Assembly: GCF_947623445.1 (NCBI RefSeq)
Contig: NC_135248.1
Location: 434,001-498,000, forward strand
DNA: 64,000 nucleotides
Reading direction: 5' to 3'
DNA from: Clavelina lepadiformis
Lineage: Eukaryota; Chordata; Ascidiacea; Aplousobranchia; Clavelinidae
This document shows, piece by piece, positions 1 to 11,140 of this stretch. Both the position numbers and the translations under genes were made by a program. How positions within the stretch are numbered: the first letter of the stretch is position 1; the number at the start of each line of letters is the position of its first letter. The notes under the pieces were generated by a model that ran no database searches, was not told the DNA's origin, and worked only from the letters and a program-made list of their open reading frames with translations.

Positions 1-98
1 TCATCCTGAGTTTTAGTTATCTTGAGTCGAATTCTCCAGAAATTGAATTGACCTGAAACCGTTCGTCAGAATCATGACTTTGAGATAAAAAGTTTAAA

Positions 99-170
99 TG
101 ACACCGACATGATTTGAACACACAACCTTCTGATCTGGAGTCAGATGCGCTTCCGCTGCGCCACGGGGTC
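99..170 (-). tRNA. tRNA-Trp (CCA), possibly slightly decayed
   Basis: On the minus strand this 72-nt stretch has the full layout of animal cytosolic tRNA-Trp: an A box (GTGGCGCAGCGG), an anticodon arm with CCA inside TGACTCCAGATCA, and a T loop TTCAAAT with the usual B-box spacing. There is no intron. The acceptor stem pairs except at position 4 (C opposite U), and the T stem contains G-U pairs, so this could be a functional gene or a young tRNA pseudogene. The D and anticodon arms match the known vertebrate tRNA-Trp pattern closely. Confidence 0.72.
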
Positions 171-414
171 GTCGCTTAGTACAATGTTGTACCAGAATAA
201 GATCATGACAATGAATGGTATACATGCAATAGTCACACCTGCGATGTAGTAAAGCTCGGAGGCAGAACTTATACGAGCAATCTTGCTAGATCCATTTCTT
301 TGCTTTGCTCTGATTTTCTTTTCGGAAGAGACGATCCAAATAAAAATGCTCACTATTGTGCCACTCCATAAACCGAGCCTTCATCCTGGCAGGCACCGTA
401 GTTTTAAGAACTGA

Positions 415-545
415 TAAGTGGCTTACGGCCGAACACCAGTTATCTACCTCTCCAAATTGTGTTTTATTCACTCATGACTCGGCTGTATGGCTGAAAATCG
501 AACCTGGAACTTGCGGCGTCGAAGCAAACGAGCTACAAAGTGGTA
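415..545 (-). repeat. tRNA-derived repeat fragment (SINE-like)
   Basis: On the minus strand it carries a B-box-like CCAGGTTCGAT and an A-box-like TAGCTCGT, and ends in a CGGCCGTAAGCC motif. The same combination occurs in the tRNA-derived elements near 6147, 15849 and 28462, so this looks like a diverged member of that family. No protein is expected here. Confidence 0.5.
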
Positions 546-732
546 AATGAGAAGAGCATGAATAGTATTGGGTTTATTACCGTAAATAACCACGCGTCAA
601 ATGCCTGGGTAGGGAACCGAACATGGGAGCTATAGTACGAAGTTGATGTGTGAAACGCCAGAGCTATACAGCGGCATATTATGAAGGCATTAACTACAGT
701 TTATTACAATCAGATGTAATTGTCTATAAAAA

Positions 733-812
733 AGTCATCCTGGAAGGGAATCGAACCCGAAACCTACTGCTGCTAGGTTGTGATGCTTCTTCCACTACAT
801 TGTGGTGCGGTT
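733..812 (-). repeat. tRNA-like sequence with Pol III-type boxes
   Basis: The minus strand has a B box (GGGTTCGATTCCC), an A-box-like GTAGTGGAAGAAGC upstream, and a T6 run just downstream that could act as a Pol III terminator. The ends do not pair into an acceptor stem and no clear anticodon arm forms. It is better read as a SINE head or tRNA pseudogene than as a working tRNA. Confidence 0.4.
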
Positions 813-3800
813 GGGAATTGCTTTGTCATGGTCTCGAGTGTTGTGACATGACTCATTGTTTTTAAGAAACCGCTTCCTAAGAAATACGTGACAAGGGCCT
901 GTGTTTTACAATAAATTTCTCGTTCTTTAAACATTCGAAATTATAAACTTTATTGGTTTTGGAGTAAAACACACAAGTTAAACCATAACCCTGTGTACAA
1001 TAAAGACAATTAATACCCAGTACACAGAAATCAACACTGTATATGTAAGACTGGATACAATGAAACACAATAGGTGTAATAATACTAAAAAATAGGTGTA
1101 AATTGGAAATAATACGACCGAAGAATTTAAATGTAATTTTAATAAACTGCGCCATTTCCAAAACTTTGTAGACGGGGTTTGCATTGTTTAATAACAAACA
1201 TTTTGCTTTCATATTTCCAGGATTTAAAATCACCAAGCATCGTTTATATGTTTTGAACATGAATTGCGTTCCTTTACGTTTTCTTTTTTATCAGAACCTC
1301 GTGTAGAAAGTCGTTTTCGTATTAAACATGCGTTACTAGCCGTGCACGAATAATGGTAATATCTTGCTGACAACAAGGAGTAAGTTAAGAACACAAGATA
1401 AGACGAGGTGGTTTTCCAACATCAGTTGCCGAATTTTAGGAAACAAAACACGTCGATGAATGCTCTTCTTGTTTTCCTAAGCATTGGACTTGCGGACCTT
1501 GTGCATAAATGTCGTTGACCGCACAGCTATGTAAGGTCGACAACTGAACTTACACAGACGTGACGTGAACTAACAAACAAACCATGTAAAAAATTCACAA
1601 AAAAATAGCTAAAGTACACTCGTATGCAAAAACTTGTTGTTGTTCCGTCTTAGGTACAGGATGAAAAGACGTTTCCTTAACAGAAGAAATCCAAAATATC
1701 TTGAATTATAAAGCTAGCATAAGATTAAAGCTGATGCAGAAGTGCTATAACGCGTATGCGTATAAATATGAGATTCACTTCATCTCGAGGTGTTTGAAAG
1801 GTTTGAGACTTCAAAATCCCATTTTTACCGCAGTCCAAATTGTGGGCGGAATGGCCAAATTTCTAAACGAGGGTTTTAGACCTAATTTCTAAAATGCTTG
1901 TTAAAGCTGAACGCAACTGATGATGCCAAACAGTCAACTACTCTTTGTTTTCATAAGTAAGCCGCTCCACTGCGTCAAGGTTACAATCGTCGGAACGAAG
2001 GTACGGGAGATCCCCCCCTTTTGATCCCAGCATTTTGCAATACTGCTGCATAGAGAAGCGGGATAAAGACAGTTGGAACTAACCAAATACTAAGTTATAG
2101 GTACAGGATTTGGCAGGTGTCAGCTAGACCTACAGTATGCAACCGCCTTCTCTTAAAGCCAGGGGAAGTAGGCCTACTTGTTTATCGATGTTTCATTTCA
2201 TATGATTACCTGTAACCTGTAAATAACCACCTCAAATGCGTTAAATTGAAACAACAAAACAGCACATGGGGACAGAAGAAGAAAATGTTAGATTTTAATG
2301 TAGAACAGAAGACATCGATGACCCTAGCTCACCTATGAAATGTTAGGGTCCTAGCCGGTATGTCGCGGTGTGCTGTGGAAACCTCAAAAATAAAGGTTGA
2401 AAAACAAACCAGACAAATTTGCTCGCAAGGTTAAAATAAAATAGTGCTGGATAACCTTAGCGAGCACTATTTTATCTGAAAACCCAAAATAAGGTTTCTG
2501 ACATTTTGCGCTCCCCATAGATGGCGGCACTTATACAAAATGTCGGAAATTTTTACCCTTATCTATTCCACATCCCATCTAAGATACCTTAAACTGGCCT
2601 GTACCCTCACAAACCTAGGGGCACGAAGGTAAATAAAATAATTGGGCGGGGTCGCTTTGGGCTTGGCGAAACCATCAGGTCCTGCACCATCGATTAAACA
2701 CAGAAACACACAATAAAATGTTCCTTTCGCAAACCACATGAAAACAAACAAACGAAACATTAAAAACAGAAACTCAAGAAATATCAAAATATAAAGAAGA
2801 AAGTCTTCCGACTCCAGCACGTTTACAAAATTATTGTTTGTATTTAATGTAATGCAAGCAAAGTTTCTTTAGCTTAGACGACAAAAAACGCGAGAGGAAA
2901 GGAAGGAAGTATAAAAATCGCACAAAAATACAAAACTTAACAGAACTGTAAAGCTGGAAGTGAAGGCATTGATTGACTTGGATTGCATTTTGACGGGAGT
3001 CTGCAAAAAAGAGTTGTCAAATCTCAACAGAAAGCATAATGCAAAATTTATACGATTTATGGTAGATATGAGTATTCAACTTTTATTGCTAACCACAGTA
3101 TACTAACCACTGTAGTAATACTTGCGATAGGTGTTTTCAATATTCAGTGCCATGTAGAGCTGAAATATTTAGAATCTGAAACATATAGGAAAGTACAGTA
3201 AATGAAAACACCTGAAACACCCAACTATGTGATGCAAACTTATGCTAACAAATACAGATGATAAATAATTTAAAACAGGTTAACTTCACAATTTAAGGCT
3301 TTCGGAAACTGAAGGATCTCAAGCAGGAGAAAGTGTTACGCTAAATATTTTAAGATTAAAAGAATGGATCGCAATAAAAAACATTTCAAATTGCAACTTA
3401 CCAGAAGTGAAGCAACTGGGAGAGATGGAAATGAAAACTGGAAGCATGTCTGACGTCATCTCGATCTAGAAAAATTCACTGAAAAAAGGAATTTAGTTAA
3501 CTAAAGTAATATTTTCATGTCTCTGTTTTTATTTTATTCAACCTAGCCGTCTAAACTTAAAATTTAAACCCATCCTTTGACACTTGTTTTCTCATTCTGA
3601 CATTGACATCTAAATAAACAGTCCGCTGCTGAATAAAATTTAGGTATTTAAACTACACTTGGACTGACATCAACACTGTCTGCTGCTTACAGCTGTCCTG
3701 TGCACATCTTGCAGTATTCAGTTCTAGCGAGAAGTTTTAGATTGGTAGATATCAGATCAGCTTTACGGAGGCTTCTGGAAACCAGACTTGTCATATGAAT

Positions 3801-5530
3801 GCTGGTATCGGTATGTCATGCGCAAATTCTGCAAATAGCAAGCAGATAAAACTGATTGCAACAGCTTTAATGGCCACTAATTTGCATTAAAATGAAACTC
3901 ACTGCATGGCAAGCACTGAATAAGGCACCGAGATGACATCCTTAAAAAACCAAGCTTAAAAAAACCAGCACTTAACGACTCCAACAACGCAACAAACCCC
4001 AAAGCGCAGAAAACAACGACATAGAATCGACGCGAAAGCGCGCGCAAAGAGCTCAGCAGCATTAAGCAGAAACAAACTTCAACCACAAAAAGCCAAACAT
4101 TCAAAGACATGGAAAGGTGCAAAAGATGCCAACAACGACCATACAACAAATATTAATCCCAAGTCTAATGCAATGAACAGACGAATGAACGACATTTCAA
4201 CATTTAATAAATCATCACTTGCATACCTGACAACACCTTCATCATAATTTAATGAATTAGTGAACTAGCTAGCCAAGACAGTGTTAGATCATTCTGTTTT
4301 CTGCAGAGTGCAACGACCTGTTACTCGACAATCTATACCATAAGATTAAGCCAAACGCCTTCAGGAAATCTTAAATTAAATACTGAAACTTCTTTGCTTA
4401 TTATTCAATGAATTCTCCAATAAATCTCCACTTGACAGTATGAAGTATATTGCATCAATGCACCTGGTAAATACACCACCAAACTGAAGTTAACTCCGCT
4501 TTGAAACTTGTAAGTCACCTTCATTATTCTTCAGTTACTGTTAACTGCCAAGTAATCACTTTGACTACAAAAGGCAAATGAATGAACGAAGGACGAACAC
4601 TGGCAACGAAGGTTCGAGAATCGCGCGTAAATTCCAGAGCTGCAACAAAATTTGCTCCAAGGTGAATTCCAAGCGAAAAGCGTGTAAGTGCCGGCGTCTT
4701 GCTCGAAAATGTAATTAACAATGCCACGGGCAGAAACAACGGAACAACTACAGTACTACACTGTTGGAAGATGTAGATTGTAGAGAACATGTTCCCTAAC
4801 ATTGAAAACACGTTTATTAACAACGGAATATCTTAAGTGCACAACAAATGGATGATGCCAAAATGCGCGTAGAATAGGTCTGGCCCAATACTAGCATAAC
4901 AATGAGCTCGTTATCGAGAATGTTTTCTTGCGCTCAGGTTTATCAACGCACCGTTGCTCCTAATACGCCCTCTAGCACCACCGCACGGACAGATGATTAG
5001 TCGAACCGATAGTATGCGAATCCGGGAAAAGGAAACTCAACCCCTGTCTGGTCGACAGCTTATTGTGGTAAGCTCCGAGAAGCAAGCAAAGGTAAACCCG
5101 AATTACTTAAAACTATCATTGCTATTCATCTATTGGTGCGTGCGTGTTTACCTACCTCTTTGACGTCACAATTGAACTGACTGTTCCGATTAATTACATT
5201 GACCTGTTGATTCCTATGATGAATATTGTAATTGATTGGTCGGGACCGGATCACTTTGACGTGTTTTAATCAATCTCTTGTCTATTTAATAAATCGATGA
5301 CTATAATTACAGCGTGAATTAATACAAAACTGTCAATTAATTTTAACGTGGCCTATTTTTGGCAGTAACTTGTTACTGTATTGCTGCAGTATTAGTGTGA
5401 AGAAATTTACCGTAAAATTTGATATAAAACTGAATTTTGAACACAATTTTTTCGAGTTAAAATGTTGTACAATATCTAAGGCTCTGCAGTCAACGGCTTT
5501 TTAATTCGATCTGTTTCAAATTCAATTCAA
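813..5530. other. Non-coding stretch, no gene recognised
   Basis: About 4.7 kb of AT-rich DNA. The open frames are short, lack recognisable domains and do not join at convincing splice sites. The only structures seen are a pair of overlapping inverted repeats at 2421-2474 and scattered TGACGTCA palindromes (for example 3451 and 5161). Confidence 0.5.
2421..2474. repeat. Two overlapping inverted repeats
   Basis: Arm pair one is 2421-2433 with 2452-2465 (GCTCGCAAGGTTA and TAACCTTAGCGAGC, one bulged base). Arm pair two is 2437-2448 with 2463-2474 (TAAAATAGTGCT and AGCACTATTTTA, perfect). The pairs share 2463-2465, so the two hairpins compete at their base or could fold together. There is no adjacent gene. 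It may be the core of a small mobile element. Confidence 0.6.
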
Positions 5531-5744
5531 GGTTCTCACACTTCCTTCTCAAGTCTACATCCACTCACTAACCCCGCCGCCGGACATTGGATGCTTGATG
5601 AAGTCCAACGTCGATATTTCGTCGCACGGAGCCTGCCTGGCATCGAGCGGCAACATCTCATGCCCTCTAGTGGGCTATGATTTATGAAGAGTTTTAGCGA
5701 CAAGAGGCGCTGATGATCAGCTTTCGACCACAAAAGTTTTTCTT

Positions 5745-5820
5745 TGCATCTGTTGCACGGCCGGGAATCGAACCCGCTACCTTCATGCTGGAGGGCAAAG
5801 ATTTTTCAACCTGCTGAATA
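5745..5820 (-). repeat. tRNA-derived repeat fragment
   Basis: The minus strand has the T-arm-like AGCGGGTTCGATTCCCGG followed by CCGTGCA. The 5' part does not pair into an acceptor stem, so this is a tRNA-derived repeat piece rather than a tRNA gene. It lies just outside the left edge of the caspase array, next to other tRNA-like repeats. Confidence 0.4.
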
Positions 5821-5974
5821 ACCCTTTTTATTTTGCTGCCAATTTCAAATATATATCATTCGAAATCACTGACCAAATAAAAAACATATTCCACTGATGT
5901 TGCCACTTCACCCGCGTCCCCGGCTGGCGCCTGAGTCCCAGACGTTGTTAGGTGGCTTAAGGCCGTTAACTTAC

Positions 5975-6146
5975 AGATGGGGTTGGGGTTAGGGATTAGG
6001 AAGGGAGGGGTGGGGTTGGGGTAGGGTTTCAAGGGTTTAGATTGGCCGAGGGATAGGACAAAGAGCGGCTGAAGGCCATGGATTGTTTTAGAGTGGCTTA
6101 TGGCCTTGAATTGGGTTAAAGGTGGCTTATGGCCTTGAATTGGGTT
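5975..6146. repeat. G-rich tract followed by minisatellite of about 30 bp
   Basis: Bases 5981-6040 are runs of GGGGTT, TTAGGG and related G-rich words on the plus strand, resembling telomeric repeat or a G-quadruplex former. From about 6066 a unit of roughly 30 bp (GTGGCTTATGGCCTTGAATT and variants) repeats several times and runs into the tRNA-derived element at the left boundary of the duplicated array. Units 2 and 3 keep only two or three of these repeats. Confidence 0.65.
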
Positions 6147-6440
6147 AAAGGCGGCTTATGGCCGTGGTTTAAGTTGAGCGGCTTATGGCCGTGAATTGGG
6201 CTAGAATGGCTTACGGCCGGGATCGAACCTGGTACCTCTAGCACCGAGTGCAGTGTCGAAGAATACGAGCTACGAAGTGGCAACAGCAAGCAACAACAAT
6301 TTAACGGATTTAAACAAGCATCAGATGTAGATTCTTGAAAAAGGAAATGCAACAGATAGGGATTCGAACCCGAGACCTATCGCACCAAATGACTTCCCAT
6401 TGTGCTCGAGCTATGCAACTGTACTTGCCAATAAAGTTAA
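6147..6440 (-). repeat. Dimeric tRNA-derived SINE, copy 1
   Basis: On the minus strand two tRNA-like heads lie in tandem. One has A box CATAGCTCGAGC and B box GGGTTCGAATCCC; the second has A box GTAGCTCGTATTC and B box CAGGTTCGATCCC. A tail of CGGCCATAAGCCG repeats follows. It sits exactly at the left edge of the array, and the same element marks the start of units 2 and 3. The dimeric reading is my inference. Confidence 0.6.
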
Positions 6441-7313
6441 AAAGGTATATAACCATCATTTCCATGTAGCAAAAAAGTGGTAAATCTCACTTGCTTTCAA
6501 AAAATCGAGCTCATTCTCGATATAATGCGCGCGACATATTCCAAAGTGGTTCAATATTTGCCCCAGAAGTCCGGTGGTTGCTACGAGTTGGAAAGTTTGA
6601 AAACTCTTGTTTGTGGAAATGAGAGAAAATAGTTGCATTCCACTTAAATTTTGATTTACAATGTTTGAAGTAAATATTCTGGAAGAATAAGTTTGCTTTT
6701 TAACTTTGAAGGCAGAGCTGCCTATGACGTCACCAAGAACTTCTTAATAATTTATTGCTTGTTTTAGAAGCTCCAATGTGAGGTGACAAATTGTAAATGC
6801 TTCAACATAATTTTGCTGAGATGATCTAAGAAAGAGAAATACGTCACACCTGGTCAACAGCACATCGCATTTAACCAGTTGGAGGGCGCTAAAGATCACG
6901 ATCCCAGCATTCAACGAGATTATTGCGCAACAATTGGATCCGGAACAAACCCTGACTTTCTTTTGTAAAATATCCATCCACACAGACATCACATTACACC
7001 TTGATTTCATCAAGAACAGTGCACCGTGGTACAATTACGTCATAATCGTGGATTGAACTTATAAACACGTGACAAAACATAAAAAAGTTCAAACTACGTC
7101 ACAGGATTCTCATTACATGAAATTTCGAGGCGGAATCTGCGTAAGATGACGTAATAAATGAAGCTTATAAAAACTTGGCGAAATAGACAAAGTTTTGTAA
7201 AACGAGACAAAAACTAAAACAAAGGTAGGAATAAAAAATCTAAAAACAGCTGAAAATATACAAATTATTGATATGATTCGACGAAGCAGCAGATTCAATG
7301 GATCAGTAAAAGC

Positions 7314-10300
7314 TTAGATTGGGGTCTCGTAGTAAAACTTCTTCACACTCAACCCCGCCACGCTCAAATCTTCGGATGACGCAAGGATCTGTGACGTATT
7401 AGGCGGCAGGCTTCTTCTATCCGAGTTTCTTCCCTTGGCGAATAGGTGAGTCATGTTGCTAGGTTCCGTGTCCGACTTGTGCATTCGGCGAACGGCGTCA
7501 GCTGAGTTGCTGTACGGGGGATTCACCTGAAGGCTGCTTTTCCTGGGGCCGCCAGGAATTGCCCAGGGCAGGCTCGGCAGACGATTGCTGTTGTCGATTG
7601 CTGATCGCCTTTCCATTACGTCATCGGGTTTCTGGGGGTTGACGTGCTCGGGTTTATGGGGATCTCCCGTGTTGTAGCCAGGGGAAAAGGAGAGACGTTG
7701 GTCCCCACTGCAAAAAGCAGCAAGCGGTAAATGAATTATATACACTGTGTCCGCCAGATGGCGGGTTGAGCAGACAACAAACAAATAATTTAATGACATC
7801 AAGAAACTCGACTAAGACAGCCACATGACGTCAACAATCGGTTTCTGGGTGTGTTGCAATCCCTTATGACGTAACAATAACTCACCTGGCGTTAGGTGAT
7901 GCGTAACTTTGCCTGGATGCCAAATATGACGGAGGCTCCACCTGATTATGATATCATAATTAATAATTATTAACGAGAAGCAAAAATTAATAACGCCACC
8001 ATCTATCATTGTGACGTCAAAGAAGAAATAAAGAGAAGGAAAGCATGAAGCCTATTTTAAAGGGAAATCCCCATATGGGTACCTGTGGGGGGCGGGAAGC
8101 TTGGTTGGGTTTGGGGTGGAAGAACAACTCGGCGGTGAGTCGAGTCGATACGGAGGGGATTTGCTTCTTCTTGTTCCACGTTGGGTCGTCGGTGGCAGAT
8201 TCAAAGTCATAAGCGACCAGTCTGTTCACCCTGGTCATCATCTAAACAGGCTACAAGTCAGCCGCCGCGTGTGACGTCACAATGAAACTCAGCGAGCAAC
8301 AATTACCTGCATAATCTCCATGTGAGCTCCGTACTTGCGCAGGGTGGCGCACAAATTCTGGATGAAGATTGAACCGTTGTTTTCATTCCGCCACGAATAA
8401 TATTCTGCAACAAAGCATGCACTCTGGCGTCAAAATGCTGATTATGACGTAATAACTATACCACGAACGAAAACGAATGCTCTTAACCACCTGACACTGT
8501 CGAGTTCGCGATGAGGAAATCGGCCTCAACGGGGACCGACACGTAATCAGGTGCGCCATCTACCACGTCACCCACAGGGGCACCTGCAGGTCCGTCCACT
8601 CTGTCAAAGCTGTTCGATGCCAGTCGTACCTGGACACCATCGTCACGTTTGTAGCCACGGCACGCCTGGAAGTGTCGATGATTAAAATTATATACAGAGA
8701 CTTGTGTCACGCATCACTGCACACCAACCTGGATGAAGAATAACTTCGGCTTCCTTGCAAGACTCGGGCAGTTGTCGGGACTGAACGGCCGCGTGAATTC
8801 CTTCAACTCCATCTTCGCATCTCGCGCGTACAGGACGTCATTATCGCCACCATGTGTCAGGATCGCACAGCCAAAGCAGTCATAGTTTGAGTGGTCGGCT
8901 TCGGCCACTAAGAACATGGACATATTATAACAAACACAAATGCATTACAACAGCGAATGAGGAAGTTGCAAGCTTACCTCGCTTCAGCCAGCGCTGGATG
9001 AGTTGTTTGCTCGCGTCGTGGATGATGCGGACGTATTCGAAGCCGAGATTTTTCACCGTGTCTTCGATGTTCATCGCATCCATGTCCGTGCCGAGTCGAA
9101 CTTTCAACCTGAGCTTCGGGTCAAAGTTCTGAAAAACCGAATCAGATGAAGTTGCTTTCTATAAATCCACATACAGGACCACAACACAGTGAATTTATGC
9201 ATGTGGACAAGCTAGAACATGTATTGGCACGAAAGGGTGGACCGTTCTAAGCTCCACTAGATAAGATGATGTGGAACCTTTTGGTTGAAGATGATGAAGC
9301 ATCCTCTCTCCTGGTGCCTCATGTTGTACTGATACTCCGAATCGATCCTCTCAAGCAATCTAATCTCCGGAGGATGTGCTCCTTGCATGGATACGTCTCC
9401 CTCGCTTCCAACATCTGCATCCACCACGTCGTTCCTTGATCCTTCCTCTGGACCACACCTGAAACATAGATATCTCATAACATACCACCACAAGACAGCG
9501 AGTTGATATCTTTTAGCTGACACTCACATATAAAAGTGCTTGATTGATTCTGTGATGTCATCTTCTTTGTCATCCCGAGTATTTTGAAAAACATCATCAA
9601 TTGTGACCACATAATCTCTCTTCTCAGCTTTGCTGCAAATGAATTTTTTTAAATTAATTCCTGAAACATAATCAGCACATTGATGAAAATCACAAGAGCA
9701 GTTTTGTTTATGTAACAATACAGTCGTGTTTACTCACCCAGGGTCAAAGTTCATGACGACGTTCCCCGCAGGTTCTATAGACGGAGTATCCTGGAACAGG
9801 ACGGCTCCTGCGTGTACAAATGTGAAAATAGATTATTATTTATCAACCAAAACAAATTCTCGTGCAACTACCACGTAGAGTTTCAAGAAGCAATTGAGCA
9901 ATATAAGAGCAAACAAAAGCAGAAATTGATGGATTGTGAAAAGCAAATAGAGTGTTAGATCGGTATAAGTTTCGTCATCCCCCTATTGAACGCAGCAAAT
10001 GGGTCTTGCACCATCGGTAAATCGTTTGACTAATGAGTAAACATGAGAAGGTAAACACTGGCTCGCTTATTGTGAGGACACGACCCAGCAGAGAAAAACA
10101 AACACATCACAATTAAATGATTATGACAGAACATTACACCACAATTAAAAGCAAAAGATTGCAAAGCAACACAGAGCACTGCAGCAATTAATTAGTGGTT
10201 GCGCAATCGATTAATTTTACTGAAATAACATTAATGAAATAAAAGCAGCAAATTATTAAAGGAAGTTTCACGTTGCTGACAATCTATTTTTAGCATGGAC

Positions 10301-11053
10301 GACACATATTGATACCGGTACTCAGCTTTACACATGGGCAATGTCACAAATGTGCAGTGAAGTTACAAATGGACGCAATAATCAGACCACGCTGGTTAGA
10401 GAGAGTGGCTACAACTTAAACAACATAGTCTGAAGAAAGCTGAGCCCACTTGACCAAACAGCAAGTTATAAGAGCTCATTTGCCCGGCAACATTTCCATA
10501 CAGGCAAGCAGCTAAATTACAATATGCCACCAACTTAAGCAATAAACATCATATTGCAAGCTTACTGAATGAAAAATCTTAACTTTAAACGTACCACAAG
10601 CATCATTACAACTATCTGCGCTGTTGCTAACATCGCTGAAACAAATCATTTACAAGTAAATGAAAACATGTTGTGCCTTATCACGAAAAACACAGAATTG
10701 GTTTAGAAATCAAAGCGAAAATTAAACTTGTACCTGCTGGTAGTGAAGATGTGGAAGAAACTCGATCTTCCTGATGTCGTTCGTCGATTCCGTCAAATGT
10801 GGGGTCTGCCATCGCACTTTCGTAATCTTTGTCCTGCAAAAATTCACAACTTCATAAAACACAAATCCTTCATTGTATGAAAAGAATTAAACGAACATTT
10901 CAAAGACGAAAACAGTCAGAAGTATTGTGCAATTTAAGTTTGTGACTGTAAGCTACACATTTTGAAATGTGGTAAAATATTTTCGTAAAATATCTGCACA
11001 AGCACGTCATAGCTTACCTGGTTTGTACGATCAAATTCTGGGAAAATATCCAT
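7314..11053 (-). CDS. Caspase-3/7-like effector caspase, copy 1, with C-terminal tail
   Basis: A cysteine protease cutting after aspartate, of the apoptotic effector type. Exons in gene order: 11018-11053, 10734-10833, 9738-9807, 9528-9632, 9278-9458, 8978-9128, 8729-8907, 8491-8665, 8307-8404, 8083-8241, 7886-7941, 7314-7707. All junctions are GT-AG and in phase, giving 567 residues. Seen: catalytic His233 in LTHGG and Cys276 in QACRG, 43 residues apart; a p10 start like caspase-3 (EYYSWRN, NGSIFIQ); and the end of the core at LTAELFF. The roughly 145-residue N-terminus shows no CARD or DED. DVVD occurs at 114-117 and again in the p20/p10 linker at 307-310, both plausible cleavage sites. Residues 419-567 form an extra, probably disordered tail ending YYETPI. 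Reading through the intron at 8082 would instead add a short hydrophobic end. The exon model is inferred; the family call is firm. Confidence 0.9.
10595..10635 (-). other. Possible cryptic or frame-breaking cassette exon in caspase copy 1
   Basis: On the minus strand a 41-nt block is bounded by a good acceptor (TTGTTTCAG) and a GT donor. It lies in the long second intron. Including it would shift the frame and hit a stop in the next exon; skipping it gives a perfectly phased protein. The block is kept in all three units (about 23205-23245 and 35821-35861). It may be a poison exon or just a chance pair of splice sites. Confidence 0.3.
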
Positions 11054-11095
11054 GACTTTATCGATGTCTTCTCAGAGGTTAATGTTTTTGCACAA

Positions 11096-11140
11096 GAATA
11101 GCAGCAGCAGCAGCAGTAGTAGTAATAAATAAATAAATAT
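11096..11140 (-). repeat. CAG/TAG-type microsatellite just upstream of caspase copy 1
   Basis: AGC repeats followed by AGT and AATA repeats lie about 45 bp upstream of the caspase start codon. The number of AGC and AGT units rises from unit 1 to unit 3 (23707-23752, 36326-36371). A second CT-rich repeat lies at about 11307-11327, 23918-23937 and 36546-36576. Both would lie in the 5' UTR or promoter. Confidence 0.8.

Noticed and set aside
733-812. A working tRNA gene
   Set aside because: A and B boxes and a terminator are present, but the acceptor and anticodon arms do not pair.
2563-2820. 85-codon minus-strand frame with hydrophobic start
   Set aside because: Low-complexity AT-rich translation, no splice support and no homology I recognise.
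3405-3472. Possible short minus-strand exon with acceptor TTTTCTAG and donor CTTCTG/GTAAGT
   Set aside because: No partner exon in phase could be found on either side, and the peptide is not recognisable.
5536-5733. 65-codon frame ending VSGCRLEKEV
   Set aside because: It adjoins tRNA-derived repeats and is probably part of an interspersed repeat; the evidence is too weak to name one.
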